Both the position numbers and the translations under genes were made by a program. From Polaribacter sp. (lineage in GTDB: Bacteria > Bacteroidota > Bacteroidia > Flavobacteriales > Flavobacteriaceae), in assembly GCA_018663625.1 (NCBI GenBank), contig JABJPX010000055.1, forward strand, positions 41,403-105,402: a stretch of DNA of 64,000 nt, written 5' to 3'. This document shows, in pieces, positions 42,755 through 50,953 of the stretch; position 1 is the first letter of the stretch; each line of letters opens with the position of its first letter. Under the pieces are notes generated by a model. The model was not told where the DNA came from, made no database searches, and was given only the letters and a program-made list of their open reading frames with translations.

Positions 42755-43528
42755 ATGATTTTATTCTTTCAAGCCGCTTTGATGATCGTCACTTTTGTCA
42801 CTTTATTATGGATCTGGAGTGTGTTTATTAAAAACGTTAGTATCATCGATGTTTTTTGGGGTTTCGGCTTTGTTTGTGTCAATGTATTTTATGCCTGTAT
42901 GTCTGGAGATTTAACAGCAAGAAAATTACTAGTCTTATCGTTAGTAACGATATGGGGACTGCGGCTTGCAATTTATTTAGCCTCCAGAAATTATGGAAAA
43001 GGGGAGGATTTTAGATATCAAGAGTTCCGAAAAAATTTTGGACCTAAACGCTATTGGTGGTTTAGTTTCTTTCAAACATTTTTATTGCAAGCTTGTCTAA
43101 TAATGATCATATCATTACCGCTTTTAGGAATTCATACGAGTACTAATTCTGGTGCTTTGAACGGTCTGGATTATTTAGGAATCGTCGTATGGAGTGTCGG
43201 TTTTATTTTTGAAGCTGGCGGAGATTATCAGCTAATGCGCTTTCAACGAAATACAAAAAACAAAGGAAAAGTTTTAGATCGTGGATTTTGGAAATACACC
43301 CGCCATCCAAATTATTTTGGTGATGCTGCTGTATGGTGGAGCTATGCAATTTTTAGTATTGCTTCCGGGAGCTATTGGCAGGTAATTGGTGCTATTATAA
43401 TGACTTTGCTAATTATTAAAGTCTCAGGAGTGAGCTTGCTTGAGAAAACCTTAAAAGACACAAAACCTTTGTATAGAGATTATATAAAAAAAACCAATTC
43501 TTTTTTACCGTGGTTTCCTAAAAAATAA
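42755..43528 (+). CDS. DUF1295 (steroid 5-alpha-reductase-like) membrane protein
   Basis: A 257-residue membrane protein with about six helices. It carries the C-terminal signature of the DUF1295/ICMT/steroid reductase superfamily: G-F-W-K-Y-T-R-H-P-N-Y-F-G-D (about residues 176-189), E-K-T-L-K-D-T-K-P-L-Y-R-D-Y and a terminal S-F-L-P-W-F-P. The R-H-P-N-Y motif binds NADPH or the substrate in relatives. Real substrates of the bacterial branch are not known. A TATCTTTG box at 42719-42726 could start transcription. A small membrane gene follows after 6 bases. Confidence 0.85.
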   Translation: MILFFQAALMIVTFVTLLWIWSVFIKNVSIIDVFWGFGFVCVNVFYACMSGDLTARKLLVLSLVTIWGLRLAIYLASRNYGKGEDFRYQEFRKNFGPKRYWWFSFFQTFLLQACLIMIISLPLLGIHTSTNSGALNGLDYLGIVVWSVGFIFEAGGDYQLMRFQRNTKNKGKVLDRGFWKYTRHPNYFGDAAVWWSYAIFSIASGSYWQVIGAIIMTLLIIKVSGVSLLEKTLKDTKPLYRDYIKKTNSFLPWFPKK

Positions 43529-43534
43529 ACAATT

Positions 43535-43798
43535 ATGGAGTTCAGTATCAAAAATATCTTATTTTTCTTCTTTGTGGCCTGGGGTTTTCCGATGGGTTAC
43601 TACAGAAGCAAATTTCGAAAAATCGTCTATGAGACAGACAGTTGGACCATTAATATCAAACCGCTTTTTTGGAAAGAATTAAAAGGACTGTTTGGGAATC
43701 TATATCCAGAAAATCATTCTTATAAAAAATTTAGAAATTTCTATTTATTTTATCTCAGTATTTACTTGTTATTGTTCCTTGCTTACCTCGCTGTTTGA
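43535..43798 (+). CDS. Small membrane protein, unknown
   Basis: An 87-residue protein with an N-terminal helix (about residues 7-22) and a C-terminal helix (about 66-86), with a basic middle segment containing Y-R-S-K-F-R-K-I-V-Y-E. I do not recognise a family. It begins 6 bases after the DUF1295 gene and has normal codon use for the region, so it is probably co-expressed with it, perhaps as an accessory subunit (inference). Confidence 0.6.
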   Translation: MEFSIKNILFFFFVAWGFPMGYYRSKFRKIVYETDSWTINIKPLFWKELKGLFGNLYPENHSYKKFRNFYLFYLSIYLLLFLAYLAV

Positions 43799-43840
43799 TT
43801 TCAATACTTTGAGATAAACTATACCAATTACGGATTGTTT

Positions 43841-45121
43841 CTAGGAGTATTCTGAGGTCAATTCATCCACAATCAATCCATCTTGTAAGGTGCCAATGAC
43901 TCCCATGGCTGCTCTTTCTCCAGCAATCATAGCGGCATTTAAAGAGCCGTTTAAGAGTTGATCTCCCGCCAAAAAGATCGAAGAAGTTAATTTTGTTTCT
44001 GTACTTGAGAGCTCGTATTGAAGGTTGCTTAATTTTGGTAAAGCTTTTTTAATTTGATAGTGTTTGATGAATTTTGGATTGGTTATCCCACAAAAAACAT
44101 GCAATTCGTCCACGACCTTTTCAACGAGTTTTTCTGCTGTTAAAACGTGATCTTTCACAATGGTAACCGAAAGTAATTCCTTGTCTCCTTTCGTTTCTGT
44201 GGCTACTGAAGTAGGATAAAAAAGATTATTAATCAATGCATTTTTATCAGCAATCAAACCAATAATGGGTTTTTGAAGGGTTCTTTTCGTAGTTTCAAAA
44301 TACAAGGTATCACAACTTTTCCATGCTGTTTCTTGGTTTTTAAGATTGGCAACCAAATGACTTGCTTCTGTGGCAATGATGGTAAAATGACTCTCTATTA
44401 CCGATCCATCTCGTAATATGATCGCTTCATTTTTCACTTCGCTTACAGGAGTATTTAATCGTATTTTCGTATTTTTTAATCCGTCTTTTAGCTGATTTGA
44501 AATGGCTTGCATCCCCGCTTTTGGAACGACCGCCAAGCCGTCTCCAAACATTTTGTAGACAAATTCAAACATGCGACTTGAGGTGTCCAAATTGGGCTCT
44601 AAAAAGATGCCACTAAAAAATGGTTTGAAGAAATCATGAAGCATCGCTTCTGAAAAGCCAAGCGTTTGCAAATATGCTAAGGTGGTTGTTTCAGGTGTTT
44701 TAAAAATTTCGGAAATTGATTTTTTCTTTAAATGCGTGTTGAGTTTTAAAATCTTGAGTTTATCTGCAAAATTGCCAACAGACGCCAACAGTGTTGGGAG
44801 TAATAGTGATAAATTACGCAATGGATCTCCAATCGCTTGTGATTTTCCATTTTTAAAAATGGTAGCACCTGGCAATAATTCTTGAAGTGCTAAGGGTTTA
44901 AAATCTAAATATTTTTTTGCTGCAGGATAAGAGGTAAGTAATACTTGAAAGCCATGATCTAGTTGATACCCTTGAACAGTATCTGATTTTACCCGACCGC
45001 CAACCGTTGCTGAGGCTTCGATGATGGTGGGTGTATAGCCATTATTTTCCAAAACCTTGGCTGCAATTAAACCACTCACTCCAGCACCAATAATGTGTAT
45101 TTTATATGCTGATTTCTCCAT
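43841..45121 (-). CDS. FAD-dependent amine oxidase / protoporphyrinogen oxidase-like protein
   Basis: A 426-residue flavoprotein with the N-terminal dinucleotide-binding I-I-G-A-G-V-S-G-L-I-A-A (residues 10-21) and the second part I-I-E-A-S-A-T-V-G-G-R-V-K-S-D (about 34-48, the G-G-R signature of amine oxidase-type enzymes). The C-terminal FAD contact is F-L-A-G-D-Q-L-L-N-G-S-L-N-A-A (about 392-406). It resembles desaturase/HemG-like (HemY) oxidases without identifying one. There are no haem or carotenoid genes here to decide. It overlaps the upstream exonuclease gene by 20 bases and is third in the rpe operon. Confidence 0.85.
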   Translation of the reverse strand: MEKSAYKIHIIGAGVSGLIAAKVLENNGYTPTIIEASATVGGRVKSDTVQGYQLDHGFQVLLTSYPAAKKYLDFKPLALQELLPGATIFKNGKSQAIGDPLRNLSLLLPTLLASVGNFADKLKILKLNTHLKKKSISEIFKTPETTTLAYLQTLGFSEAMLHDFFKPFFSGIFLEPNLDTSSRMFEFVYKMFGDGLAVVPKAGMQAISNQLKDGLKNTKIRLNTPVSEVKNEAIILRDGSVIESHFTIIATEASHLVANLKNQETAWKSCDTLYFETTKRTLQKPIIGLIADKNALINNLFYPTSVATETKGDKELLSVTIVKDHVLTAEKLVEKVVDELHVFCGITNPKFIKHYQIKKALPKLSNLQYELSSTETKLTSSIFLAGDQLLNGSLNAAMIAGERAAMGVIGTLQDGLIVDELTSEYS

Positions 45122-46496
45122 TTTGTTCTTGTTTTAATTTTGCTTTCTTTTTCAAGTAGCTTGCAACAATTCTTTGCACATCTCGATTGTCTTTTTTGGG
45201 TTGTACAAAAAATTGATAATCTTCTGGTTGTGACAATTGTGCTGCTTGCTTTTTGTCTAAATAGCCAAAACCTTGATAAATACCATTCAAAATTAAAGCA
45301 AAACCAATTTCATTTTCAGCAATACCATTTTCTGTAATGACTAAATTTTCTGCCCCAATTCCTACTGATTTAATTGCTTCTTTTACGCGTTTATTATAGT
45401 CCTCTACTGTTTCTTTGTCACAACAAATACCTTTACATTCTTTAAGTTGATAGTGAAAACAGCTCGATACATTGGTTTGTAAATGGCAATATTTTGGACA
45501 CAATTCAAATTCTTTGCACAGCAGTTCTATGTGTTTTCTACATTCGGCTACGGTGTAGTATTTCATGATGGCGTTTGGTGCTAATTTAAGGCGATTGTAT
45601 GCCAAATGAAGTACTCCTTTTTGATCTTCATATGAAAACAAACCAATAGCTTCTCCTGCGCGTCTTTGTGCTCTGTTGTATTTTGGATAATGCTGTTTTA
45701 TTTCTGCAGATTCGTGCAAGAGCGCCAATAACTCGCTGCCTGTTGTGGTATAAGTGATGTCGGCAGTTTCTTGACACATCGAAATTTCTTTCTTCTTTTT
45801 GTCATAAAAATGACTGATCACGCGTTGCTTTATATTGTTGGCTTTGCCAACATAAATAATTTCTTTTGCTGTGTTTTTAAAATAATAAACTCCGTGTTTT
45901 TCGGGAAGCTGATCAACAACCTTTTTGTCTAAAAGTGGTGGTAAAGTGGCTTGCCTCGATTTTGGATTTAAAAAAGAATTGATGATAAAGTTATCATCTC
46001 TTTTTAGGAGTCTTTTAAACAATTCTACGGTTGCTTCTACATCCCCTCTTGCACGGTGTCTTGCTGAAATAGGAATGCCTTCATCTGCACAAATATTCCC
46101 TAGGCTATAGGATTTAAGTCCGGGAATTATTTTCCGTGACAAACGAACAGTACAGAGTTTTTTACGTTTAAAATCAAAGCCTAAACTTTTAAATTCTGCG
46201 TGAATGATGTTGTAATCGAAGTTGACATTGTGCGCTACAAAAATACAGTCTTTGGTGATTTCTGCGACTTTTTTTGCAATCTCGAAAAACCGTGGTTGGT
46301 TTCGAACCATTGCTTGGGTAATTCCAGTAAGATTTGTTATGAATGCAGGAATGGGTGCTTCTGGATTGACCAATGTTGTAAATTCGTCCAACACCTTTTC
46401 TCCATCAAAAATAAAGATAGAGATTTCGGTGATCTTTTGCCCCTTGTATCCATTTCCCGTAGTTTCTATATCTACAACTGCGTACCTTCTATCCAA
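45102..46496 (-). CDS. DEDDh exonuclease fused to GIY-YIG (UvrC/Cho-like) nuclease
   Basis: A 464-residue two-domain protein. The N-terminus is an epsilon-type 3'-5' exonuclease with D-I-E-T-T-G (Asp9, Glu11), N-F-D-Y-N (Asp94) and A-R-H-R-A-R-G-D (His147, Asp152), all five DEDDh residues. From about 197 a GIY-YIG domain begins: G-V-Y-Y-F, I-I-Y-V-G-K-A-N-N-I-K-Q-R (213-225) and a conserved E in H-E-S-A-E-I-K-Q (about 257-264). The C-terminus holds a Cys-rich segment (C-x3-C-H, C-F-H-Y, C-K-G-I-C-C-D). This fusion occurs elsewhere in bacteria and resembles the Cho nuclease joined to DnaQ; a nucleotide-excision repair role is inferred. It overlaps rpe by 8 bases. Confidence 0.88.
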   Translation of the reverse strand: MDRRYAVVDIETTGNGYKGQKITEISIFIFDGEKVLDEFTTLVNPEAPIPAFITNLTGITQAMVRNQPRFFEIAKKVAEITKDCIFVAHNVNFDYNIIHAEFKSLGFDFKRKKLCTVRLSRKIIPGLKSYSLGNICADEGIPISARHRARGDVEATVELFKRLLKRDDNFIINSFLNPKSRQATLPPLLDKKVVDQLPEKHGVYYFKNTAKEIIYVGKANNIKQRVISHFYDKKKKEISMCQETADITYTTTGSELLALLHESAEIKQHYPKYNRAQRRAGEAIGLFSYEDQKGVLHLAYNRLKLAPNAIMKYYTVAECRKHIELLCKEFELCPKYCHLQTNVSSCFHYQLKECKGICCDKETVEDYNKRVKEAIKSVGIGAENLVITENGIAENEIGFALILNGIYQGFGYLDKKQAAQLSQPEDYQFFVQPKKDNRDVQRIVASYLKKKAKLKQEQNGEISI

Positions 46497-47145
46497 TCGT
46501 ATTTTTTAAATCTGCAATGGTTTCTGTTGGGTTTTCTGCACCAAAAACATAGCTACCAGCAACCAAGACATTGGCGCCCGCTTCTATCAATGCATTGGCG
46601 TTTTTATTGGTCACACCACCATCAATTTCTATTTGACAGTTTGAACCTGTAAATTCAATAAGGTGTTTTAGTTGTGCGGTTTTTTTGTAGGTATTTTCTA
46701 TAAAAGATTGGCCACCAAAACCAGGGTTTACACTCATAATACAGACCAAATCCAAGTCTTGAATAATGTCTTCTAAAACGGCAATCGGTGTGTGCGGATT
46801 TAAGGCAACTCCAGCTTTCATTCCTGCCGCTTTTATGGCTTGTACTGTTCTGTGTAAATGGGTACAAGCTTCGTAATGAACCGTTAAGATATTGGCACCT
46901 AAACTCGCAAAAGTTTCAATGTATTGATCTGGATTTACAATCATCAAATGCACATCTATTATTTTTGTTGCATGTTTGGCGATGGCTTTTAAAACGGGCA
47001 TCCCATAGGAAATATTTGGAACGAATACGCCATCCATAATATCAATATGAAACCAATCTGCTTCACTGTTGTTTACCATTTCGATATCGCGTTGTAAATT
47101 GCCAAAATCTGCTGCTAAAATTGAAGGTGCTATTAAATTACTCAT
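46489..47145 (-). CDS. rpe: Ribulose-phosphate 3-epimerase
   Basis: A 218-residue TIM-barrel metalloenzyme of the pentose phosphate pathway, interconverting ribulose-5-phosphate and xylulose-5-phosphate. The signatures are P-S-I-L-A-A-D-F (residues 7-14), H-I-D-I-M-D-G-V-F-V-P-N (about 33-44), D-V-H-L-M-I (about 64-69), M-S-V-N-P-G-F-G-G-Q-S-F (about 137-148) and E-I-D-G-G-V (about 171-176). Metal ligands (His, Asp, His, Asp) are all present. It is the first gene of the rpe-exonuclease-FAD protein operon. Confidence 0.95.
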   Translation of the reverse strand: MSNLIAPSILAADFGNLQRDIEMVNNSEADWFHIDIMDGVFVPNISYGMPVLKAIAKHATKIIDVHLMIVNPDQYIETFASLGANILTVHYEACTHLHRTVQAIKAAGMKAGVALNPHTPIAVLEDIIQDLDLVCIMSVNPGFGGQSFIENTYKKTAQLKHLIEFTGSNCQIEIDGGVTNKNANALIEAGANVLVAGSYVFGAENPTETIADLKNTIG

Positions 47146-47193
47146 CTGTTAGTTGTTGTGTGTTTAATACTGTAAAAATAGGGATAAAAACAA

Positions 47194-47222
47194 AAAACTC
47201 TCGAAATTAATTCGAGAGTTTT
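47194..47222. terminator. Terminator between rpoD and rpe
   Basis: Arms AAAACTCTCGAA (47194-47205) and TTCGAGAGTTTT (47211-47222) with loop ATTAA. It ends rpoD transcription on the minus strand. Confidence 0.85.
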
Positions 47223-47245
47223 ACAAGTTTTATTTACAATAATGT

Positions 47246-48109
47246 CTATCCAAGATAGGTCATTAAAATTTTACTTCTTGAGGTGTGCTTTAATCTTCGG
47301 ATTGCTTTTTCTTTAATTTGACGAACTCGTTCACGTGTTAAGTCGAATGTTTCTCCAATTTCTTCTAGGGTCATTGGTTGGTGTTCTGCTAAACCAAAGT
47401 ATAGTTTTACAACGTCTGCTTCACGAGGTGTTAGCGTTTCTAAGGCTCTGTTAATCTCTATACGTAACGATTCGTGTAATAATGTTCTGTCTGGATTTGG
47501 AGATTCTCCAGAATTTAATACATCGTATAAGTTAGAGTCTTCTCCTTCAATTAACGGTGCATCCATCGATACGTGACGTCCAGAATTCTTCATCGATTCT
47601 TTTACGTCGTTTACAGTCATGTCTAATTTCTTAGCAATTTCTTCTGCACTTGGAGGACGTTCGTTTTCTTGCTCTAAGAAAGCGTACATCTTGTTAATTT
47701 TGTTAATCGAACCAATTTTGTTTAACGGCAAACGAACAATTCTAGATTGTTCTGCCAATGCTTGTAAGATCGATTGACGAATCCACCATACGGCATAGGA
47801 GATAAATTTAAATCCTCTTGTTTCATCAAAACGTTTCGCAGCTTTAATTAGGCCTAAGTTTCCTTCATTAATTAAATCGGGTAAGGTTAGTCCTTGATTT
47901 TGGTATTGTTTTGCAACAGAAACCACAAATCGTAAATTTGCTTTTGTTAACTTCTCTAAAGCGCTTTGGTCACCCGCTTTAATCAACTGAGCCAATTCTA
48001 CTTCTTCGTCTGCAGTAATTAAATCTACTTTACCAATTTCTTGTAAATATTTGTCTAAAGATGCAGTTTCTCTATTGGTTACCTGCTTTGTAATTTTTAG
48101 CTGTCTCAT
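47246..48109 (-). CDS. rpoD: Primary sigma factor (RpoD/SigA)
   Basis: A 287-residue sigma-70 factor, short because it lacks the N-terminal region 1.1 and the non-conserved insert, as in all Bacteroidota primary sigmas. Region 1.2 is at about 18-50 ([11 protein letters not shown]), region 2 at about 85-125 ([11 protein letters not shown] and [13 protein letters not shown]), region 3 at about 125-200 and region 4.2 at 245-280 ([19 protein letters not shown]). It recognises the TTTG / TAnnTTTG promoters seen repeatedly in this window. It is a single-gene unit with its own terminator. Confidence 0.95.
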   Translation of the reverse strand: MRQLKITKQVTNRETASLDKYLQEIGKVDLITADEEVELAQLIKAGDQSALEKLTKANLRFVVSVAKQYQNQGLTLPDLINEGNLGLIKAAKRFDETRGFKFISYAVWWIRQSILQALAEQSRIVRLPLNKIGSINKINKMYAFLEQENERPPSAEEIAKKLDMTVNDVKESMKNSGRHVSMDAPLIEGEDSNLYDVLNSGESPNPDRTLLHESLRIEINRALETLTPREADVVKLYFGLAEHQPMTLEEIGETFDLTRERVRQIKEKAIRRLKHTSRSKILMTYLG

Positions 48110-48241
48110 TGAAGTTTTAAAAAAAAATATTAGGGGTTTACATCCATTCTCACTTCATTATACGTTTCAAATCGTTACTTTGTTACAAAACACGGGTATT
48201 TTTTTTTGAAATATTTTGCGGATACTTTTTTTTTAAAAAAA

Positions 48242-48263
48242 AAGAGACCATTAACGGTCTCTT
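48242..48263 (-). terminator. Terminator of the deoxynucleoside kinase gene
   Basis: On the minus strand AAGAGACC-GTTAAT-GGTCTCTT is followed by a run of T (the A/T-rich stretch at 48231-48241), a classic intrinsic terminator. Confidence 0.85.
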
Positions 48264-48287
48264 AGGTTGTTGTATTAAATTTATTTT

Positions 48288-48902
48288 TTAGAATAAGCCA
48301 TTGATTTGCGCATCGATTCTGTCGATGATATAGCCTAAATCTTCTTGATTGTCTACAAAATCTAAATTGTCTACATCGATGATTAATAACTTTCCTTTGG
48401 TGTATGTTGATATCCACGCTTCGTACCGTTCGTTTAATCGACTTAGATAGTCAATGCTGATTGAGTTTTCATATTCTCTCCCTCTTTTGTGAATTTGACC
48501 TACCAAGGTAGAAATGTCTGCACGTAAGTAGATTAATAAATCGGGAGGTGTTACTAGTTTTTCCATCAATTCAAACAAAGAACTATAATTGCCATAATCT
48601 CTATTGGTCATTAGTCCCATTGCATGTAGATTTGGGGCGAAAATATGTGCGTCTTCATAAATAGTTCGGTCCTGAATTATTTTCTTGCCTGTTTCGCGCA
48701 ATTCTAGTATTTGACGAAAACGACTGTTTAAGAAATAGACTTGTAAATTAAATGACCAACGTTCCATTTCTGAGTAAAAATCATCTAAATAAGGATTCTC
48801 ATCAACAGATTCGTAATGAGGTTTCCAGTTGTAATGTTTGGCTAAAAGTTTTGTGAGCGTAGTTTTACCTGCGCCAATATTTCCTGCAATTGCAACGTGC
48901 AT
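48288..48902 (-). CDS. Deoxynucleoside kinase
   Basis: A 204-residue kinase of the deoxyadenosine/deoxyguanosine kinase family that phosphorylates deoxynucleosides for salvage. The P-loop is G-N-I-G-A-G-K-T-T (7-15), followed by the E-x-V-x-E-N-P-Y-L substrate segment (about 34-45), the D-R-T-I-Y-E-D motif (about 80-86) containing the catalytic D/E-R-S/T region, and the LID R-G-R-E-Y-E (about 137-142). It is cytoplasmic. Which base it prefers cannot be settled. It sits divergent from the GLPGLI genes; a 234-base gap without visible genes separates them. Confidence 0.9.
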   Translation of the reverse strand: MHVAIAGNIGAGKTTLTKLLAKHYNWKPHYESVDENPYLDDFYSEMERWSFNLQVYFLNSRFRQILELRETGKKIIQDRTIYEDAHIFAPNLHAMGLMTNRDYGNYSSLFELMEKLVTPPDLLIYLRADISTLVGQIHKRGREYENSISIDYLSRLNERYEAWISTYTKGKLLIIDVDNLDFVDNQEDLGYIIDRIDAQINGLF

Positions 48903-49136
48903 AAATTAAATGTTAGAGGTTTGGTTGGTGCGATAAAGGTAGTAAATTTTTGCCATTAGCGGTTCATTCACAAATCAATTTATATCCAACCCCACGAATA
49001 TTTATAATTTGAATGTTTGCTATTTTTTTAGTTTTCAAAAATTAGAATTCTTTGCAAAAGCTGTTAAAAGATGTTAAATAGAGTGCTGATTTAATTTTAT
49101 TTCTAACTTTGTTCAGAATAAAAAATATAATATTTC

Positions 49137-49982
49137 ATGAAAACTATTACCTCTATTTTCATCGCTTTAATTTCTTTTGCGTTAAACGCACAAAATTTTT
49201 CAGGAAAAGCGATCTATAAAACAAGCAGAAAATCGATGATTTCGTTTGACAACGAAAAAAATCCTGGAATTTCTGATGAAATGCAGAAACAACTTCAGGC
49301 TAGAATTCAAAAAATGAATCAGAAAACATTTATTTTAAATTTTGATAAAAAAACGTCCACCTATAAAGAAGATGTTCAATTAGATGCGCCAAATCCTAAA
49401 GTAGGTGGTGCAGGTGTGATGGTAATGTCTTTTGGAGGTTCAGGAAATGGGAGTGTGTATTTTAAGAACATCAATGAGAAACGATTTGTCAATCAGACCG
49501 AAATTATGGGCAAACGTTTTTTGGTGAAGGATTCCTTGCCCAACTATCAATGGGAATTATCTACCGAAACCAAAAACATTGGAAACTACACGTGTTATAA
49601 AGCAACCTTTACTAGAGAGGTAGAAGATATTAAGATGGTTTTTGAAGATGGAGAGTCGAAGGAAGATAAAATAAAAAAAACAGTAACCACAACCGCATGG
49701 TACACTCCACAAGTCCCTGTGAGTAATGGTCCAGACAATTACCAGGGATTACCGGGTTTAATATTAGAAATAAACGATGGAGAAAGATTGATTGTTTGCA
49801 CAGAAATCATCTTAAATCCTTCCGAGAAAATTGAAGTTAAAGCACCCGAAAAAGGCGAAATTGTTTCTCAAGAAGCCTATGACAAAATTCAAGAAGAAAA
49901 GACCAAAGAATTGATGGACCGTTTTAAAGGGAGAAATGGCGTAAACATGGGAGGTGGTATCAATATTAAAATAGGAGGATGA
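49137..49982 (+). CDS. GLPGLI-family secreted protein (first copy)
   Basis: A 281-residue exported protein, signal M-K-T-I-T-S-I-F-I-A-L with cleavage near N-A-Q. It belongs to the GLPGLI family of Bacteroidota, whose name-giving peptide is present as Y-Q-G-L-P-G-L-I-L-E (about 201-210). T-A-W-Y-T-P-Q-V-P-V-S-N-G-P (about 184-197) and N-Y-T-C-Y-K-A (about 146-152) are the other conserved parts. No catalytic motif is visible. It is probably periplasmic or outer-membrane associated. The next gene is a paralogue. A TAACTTTG box at 49104-49111 could be its -7 element. Confidence 0.9.
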   Translation: MKTITSIFIALISFALNAQNFSGKAIYKTSRKSMISFDNEKNPGISDEMQKQLQARIQKMNQKTFILNFDKKTSTYKEDVQLDAPNPKVGGAGVMVMSFGGSGNGSVYFKNINEKRFVNQTEIMGKRFLVKDSLPNYQWELSTETKNIGNYTCYKATFTREVEDIKMVFEDGESKEDKIKKTVTTTAWYTPQVPVSNGPDNYQGLPGLILEINDGERLIVCTEIILNPSEKIEVKAPEKGEIVSQEAYDKIQEEKTKELMDRFKGRNGVNMGGGINIKIGG

Positions 49983-50089
49983 TTTAATTTTGGTTATTTT
50001 TAAAAGACCATTAAACTTTTATTTCCTTTTTAAGTCTTACAATGGTTAATTAACGTTATTTTTGATAAAAAAATTAATACTATCAACTT

Positions 50090-50923
50090 ATGAAATCACT
50101 ATTTACGATACTATTCGCCTTTGTAACCGTCTTTACTTTTGCACAAAATAATTTTCAAGGGAAAGCGGTGTACATGTCCAAAACCTCTATGGACATGAGC
50201 CGATTTGATAAAATGCCAGAACAGCGTAAGAAACAAATGATGGCGCGTTTTAAGAATTTTCTTGAGAAAACCTATACGTTGAGTTTCAATAAAACGGAAT
50301 CTTCATTTAAAGAAGATGTTGCCTTAGAAGGCCCAGGAGCTTCAGGTCCAAGTTGGGGAAAAAGCAACGGTCAAGGATCAATCTATAAAAGTTTGAAAGA
50401 CAAAAAAATGATTGAAGACGTTGAGCAATTTAGCAAACGTTTTTTAGTTGCAGAAGATATGGGGCAATTGGAATGGGAGTTAGGAATAGAAACCAAAAAA
50501 ATAGGAAACTATACTTGTTACAAAGCCACTTTAGTCAAAGAAGATACCAATGTAGATTGGGGAAGCATTTTTAGTAGAAGAGGCAACGATAAGAAAAAAG
50601 ATTCTACAAACACCAAAGACAGTAAACCAGCAAAGAAGATGTTGAACGTTACTGCTTGGTATGCGCCACAGATTCCAGTAAGTTCTGGTCCAGACAAATA
50701 TTATGGATTGCCAGGGTTGATTTTGGAATTAAATGCGGGTAGAACTACCATGTTGTGTACAGAAATCGCCATCAGTTCTACTGGAGATTTAGAAATTAAA
50801 GAACCTACCAAAGGAAAAGAAGTTTCGAGAGAAGAATACACTCAAATTGTAAAAGAAAAAACTGAAGAGTTGAAAGAGCGTTTTAAAAATAGAGGACGTG
50901 GTGGTAGAGGAAAAGGCTACTAA
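50090..50923 (+). CDS. GLPGLI-family secreted protein (second copy)
   Basis: A 277-residue paralogue of the preceding protein, with signal M-K-S-L-F-T-I-L-F-A-F and the motifs N-Y-T-C-Y-K-A, T-A-W-Y-A-P-Q-I-P-V-S-S-G-P and Y-G-L-P-G-L-I-L-E in the same order and spacing. A lysine/serine-rich insert sits around residues 163-185, and the C-terminus is Gly/Arg-rich (R-G-R-G-G-R-G-K-G-Y). It has its own -7 candidate (TATTTTTG, 50057-50064). The outer-membrane barrel gene follows after 30 bases, so the pair and the barrel probably work together at the cell envelope. Confidence 0.9.
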   Translation: MKSLFTILFAFVTVFTFAQNNFQGKAVYMSKTSMDMSRFDKMPEQRKKQMMARFKNFLEKTYTLSFNKTESSFKEDVALEGPGASGPSWGKSNGQGSIYKSLKDKKMIEDVEQFSKRFLVAEDMGQLEWELGIETKKIGNYTCYKATLVKEDTNVDWGSIFSRRGNDKKKDSTNTKDSKPAKKMLNVTAWYAPQIPVSSGPDKYYGLPGLILELNAGRTTMLCTEIAISSTGDLEIKEPTKGKEVSREEYTQIVKEKTEELKERFKNRGRGGRGKGY

Positions 50924-50953
50924 AAAAGTACAATTACCAATCAAAATATTTAT

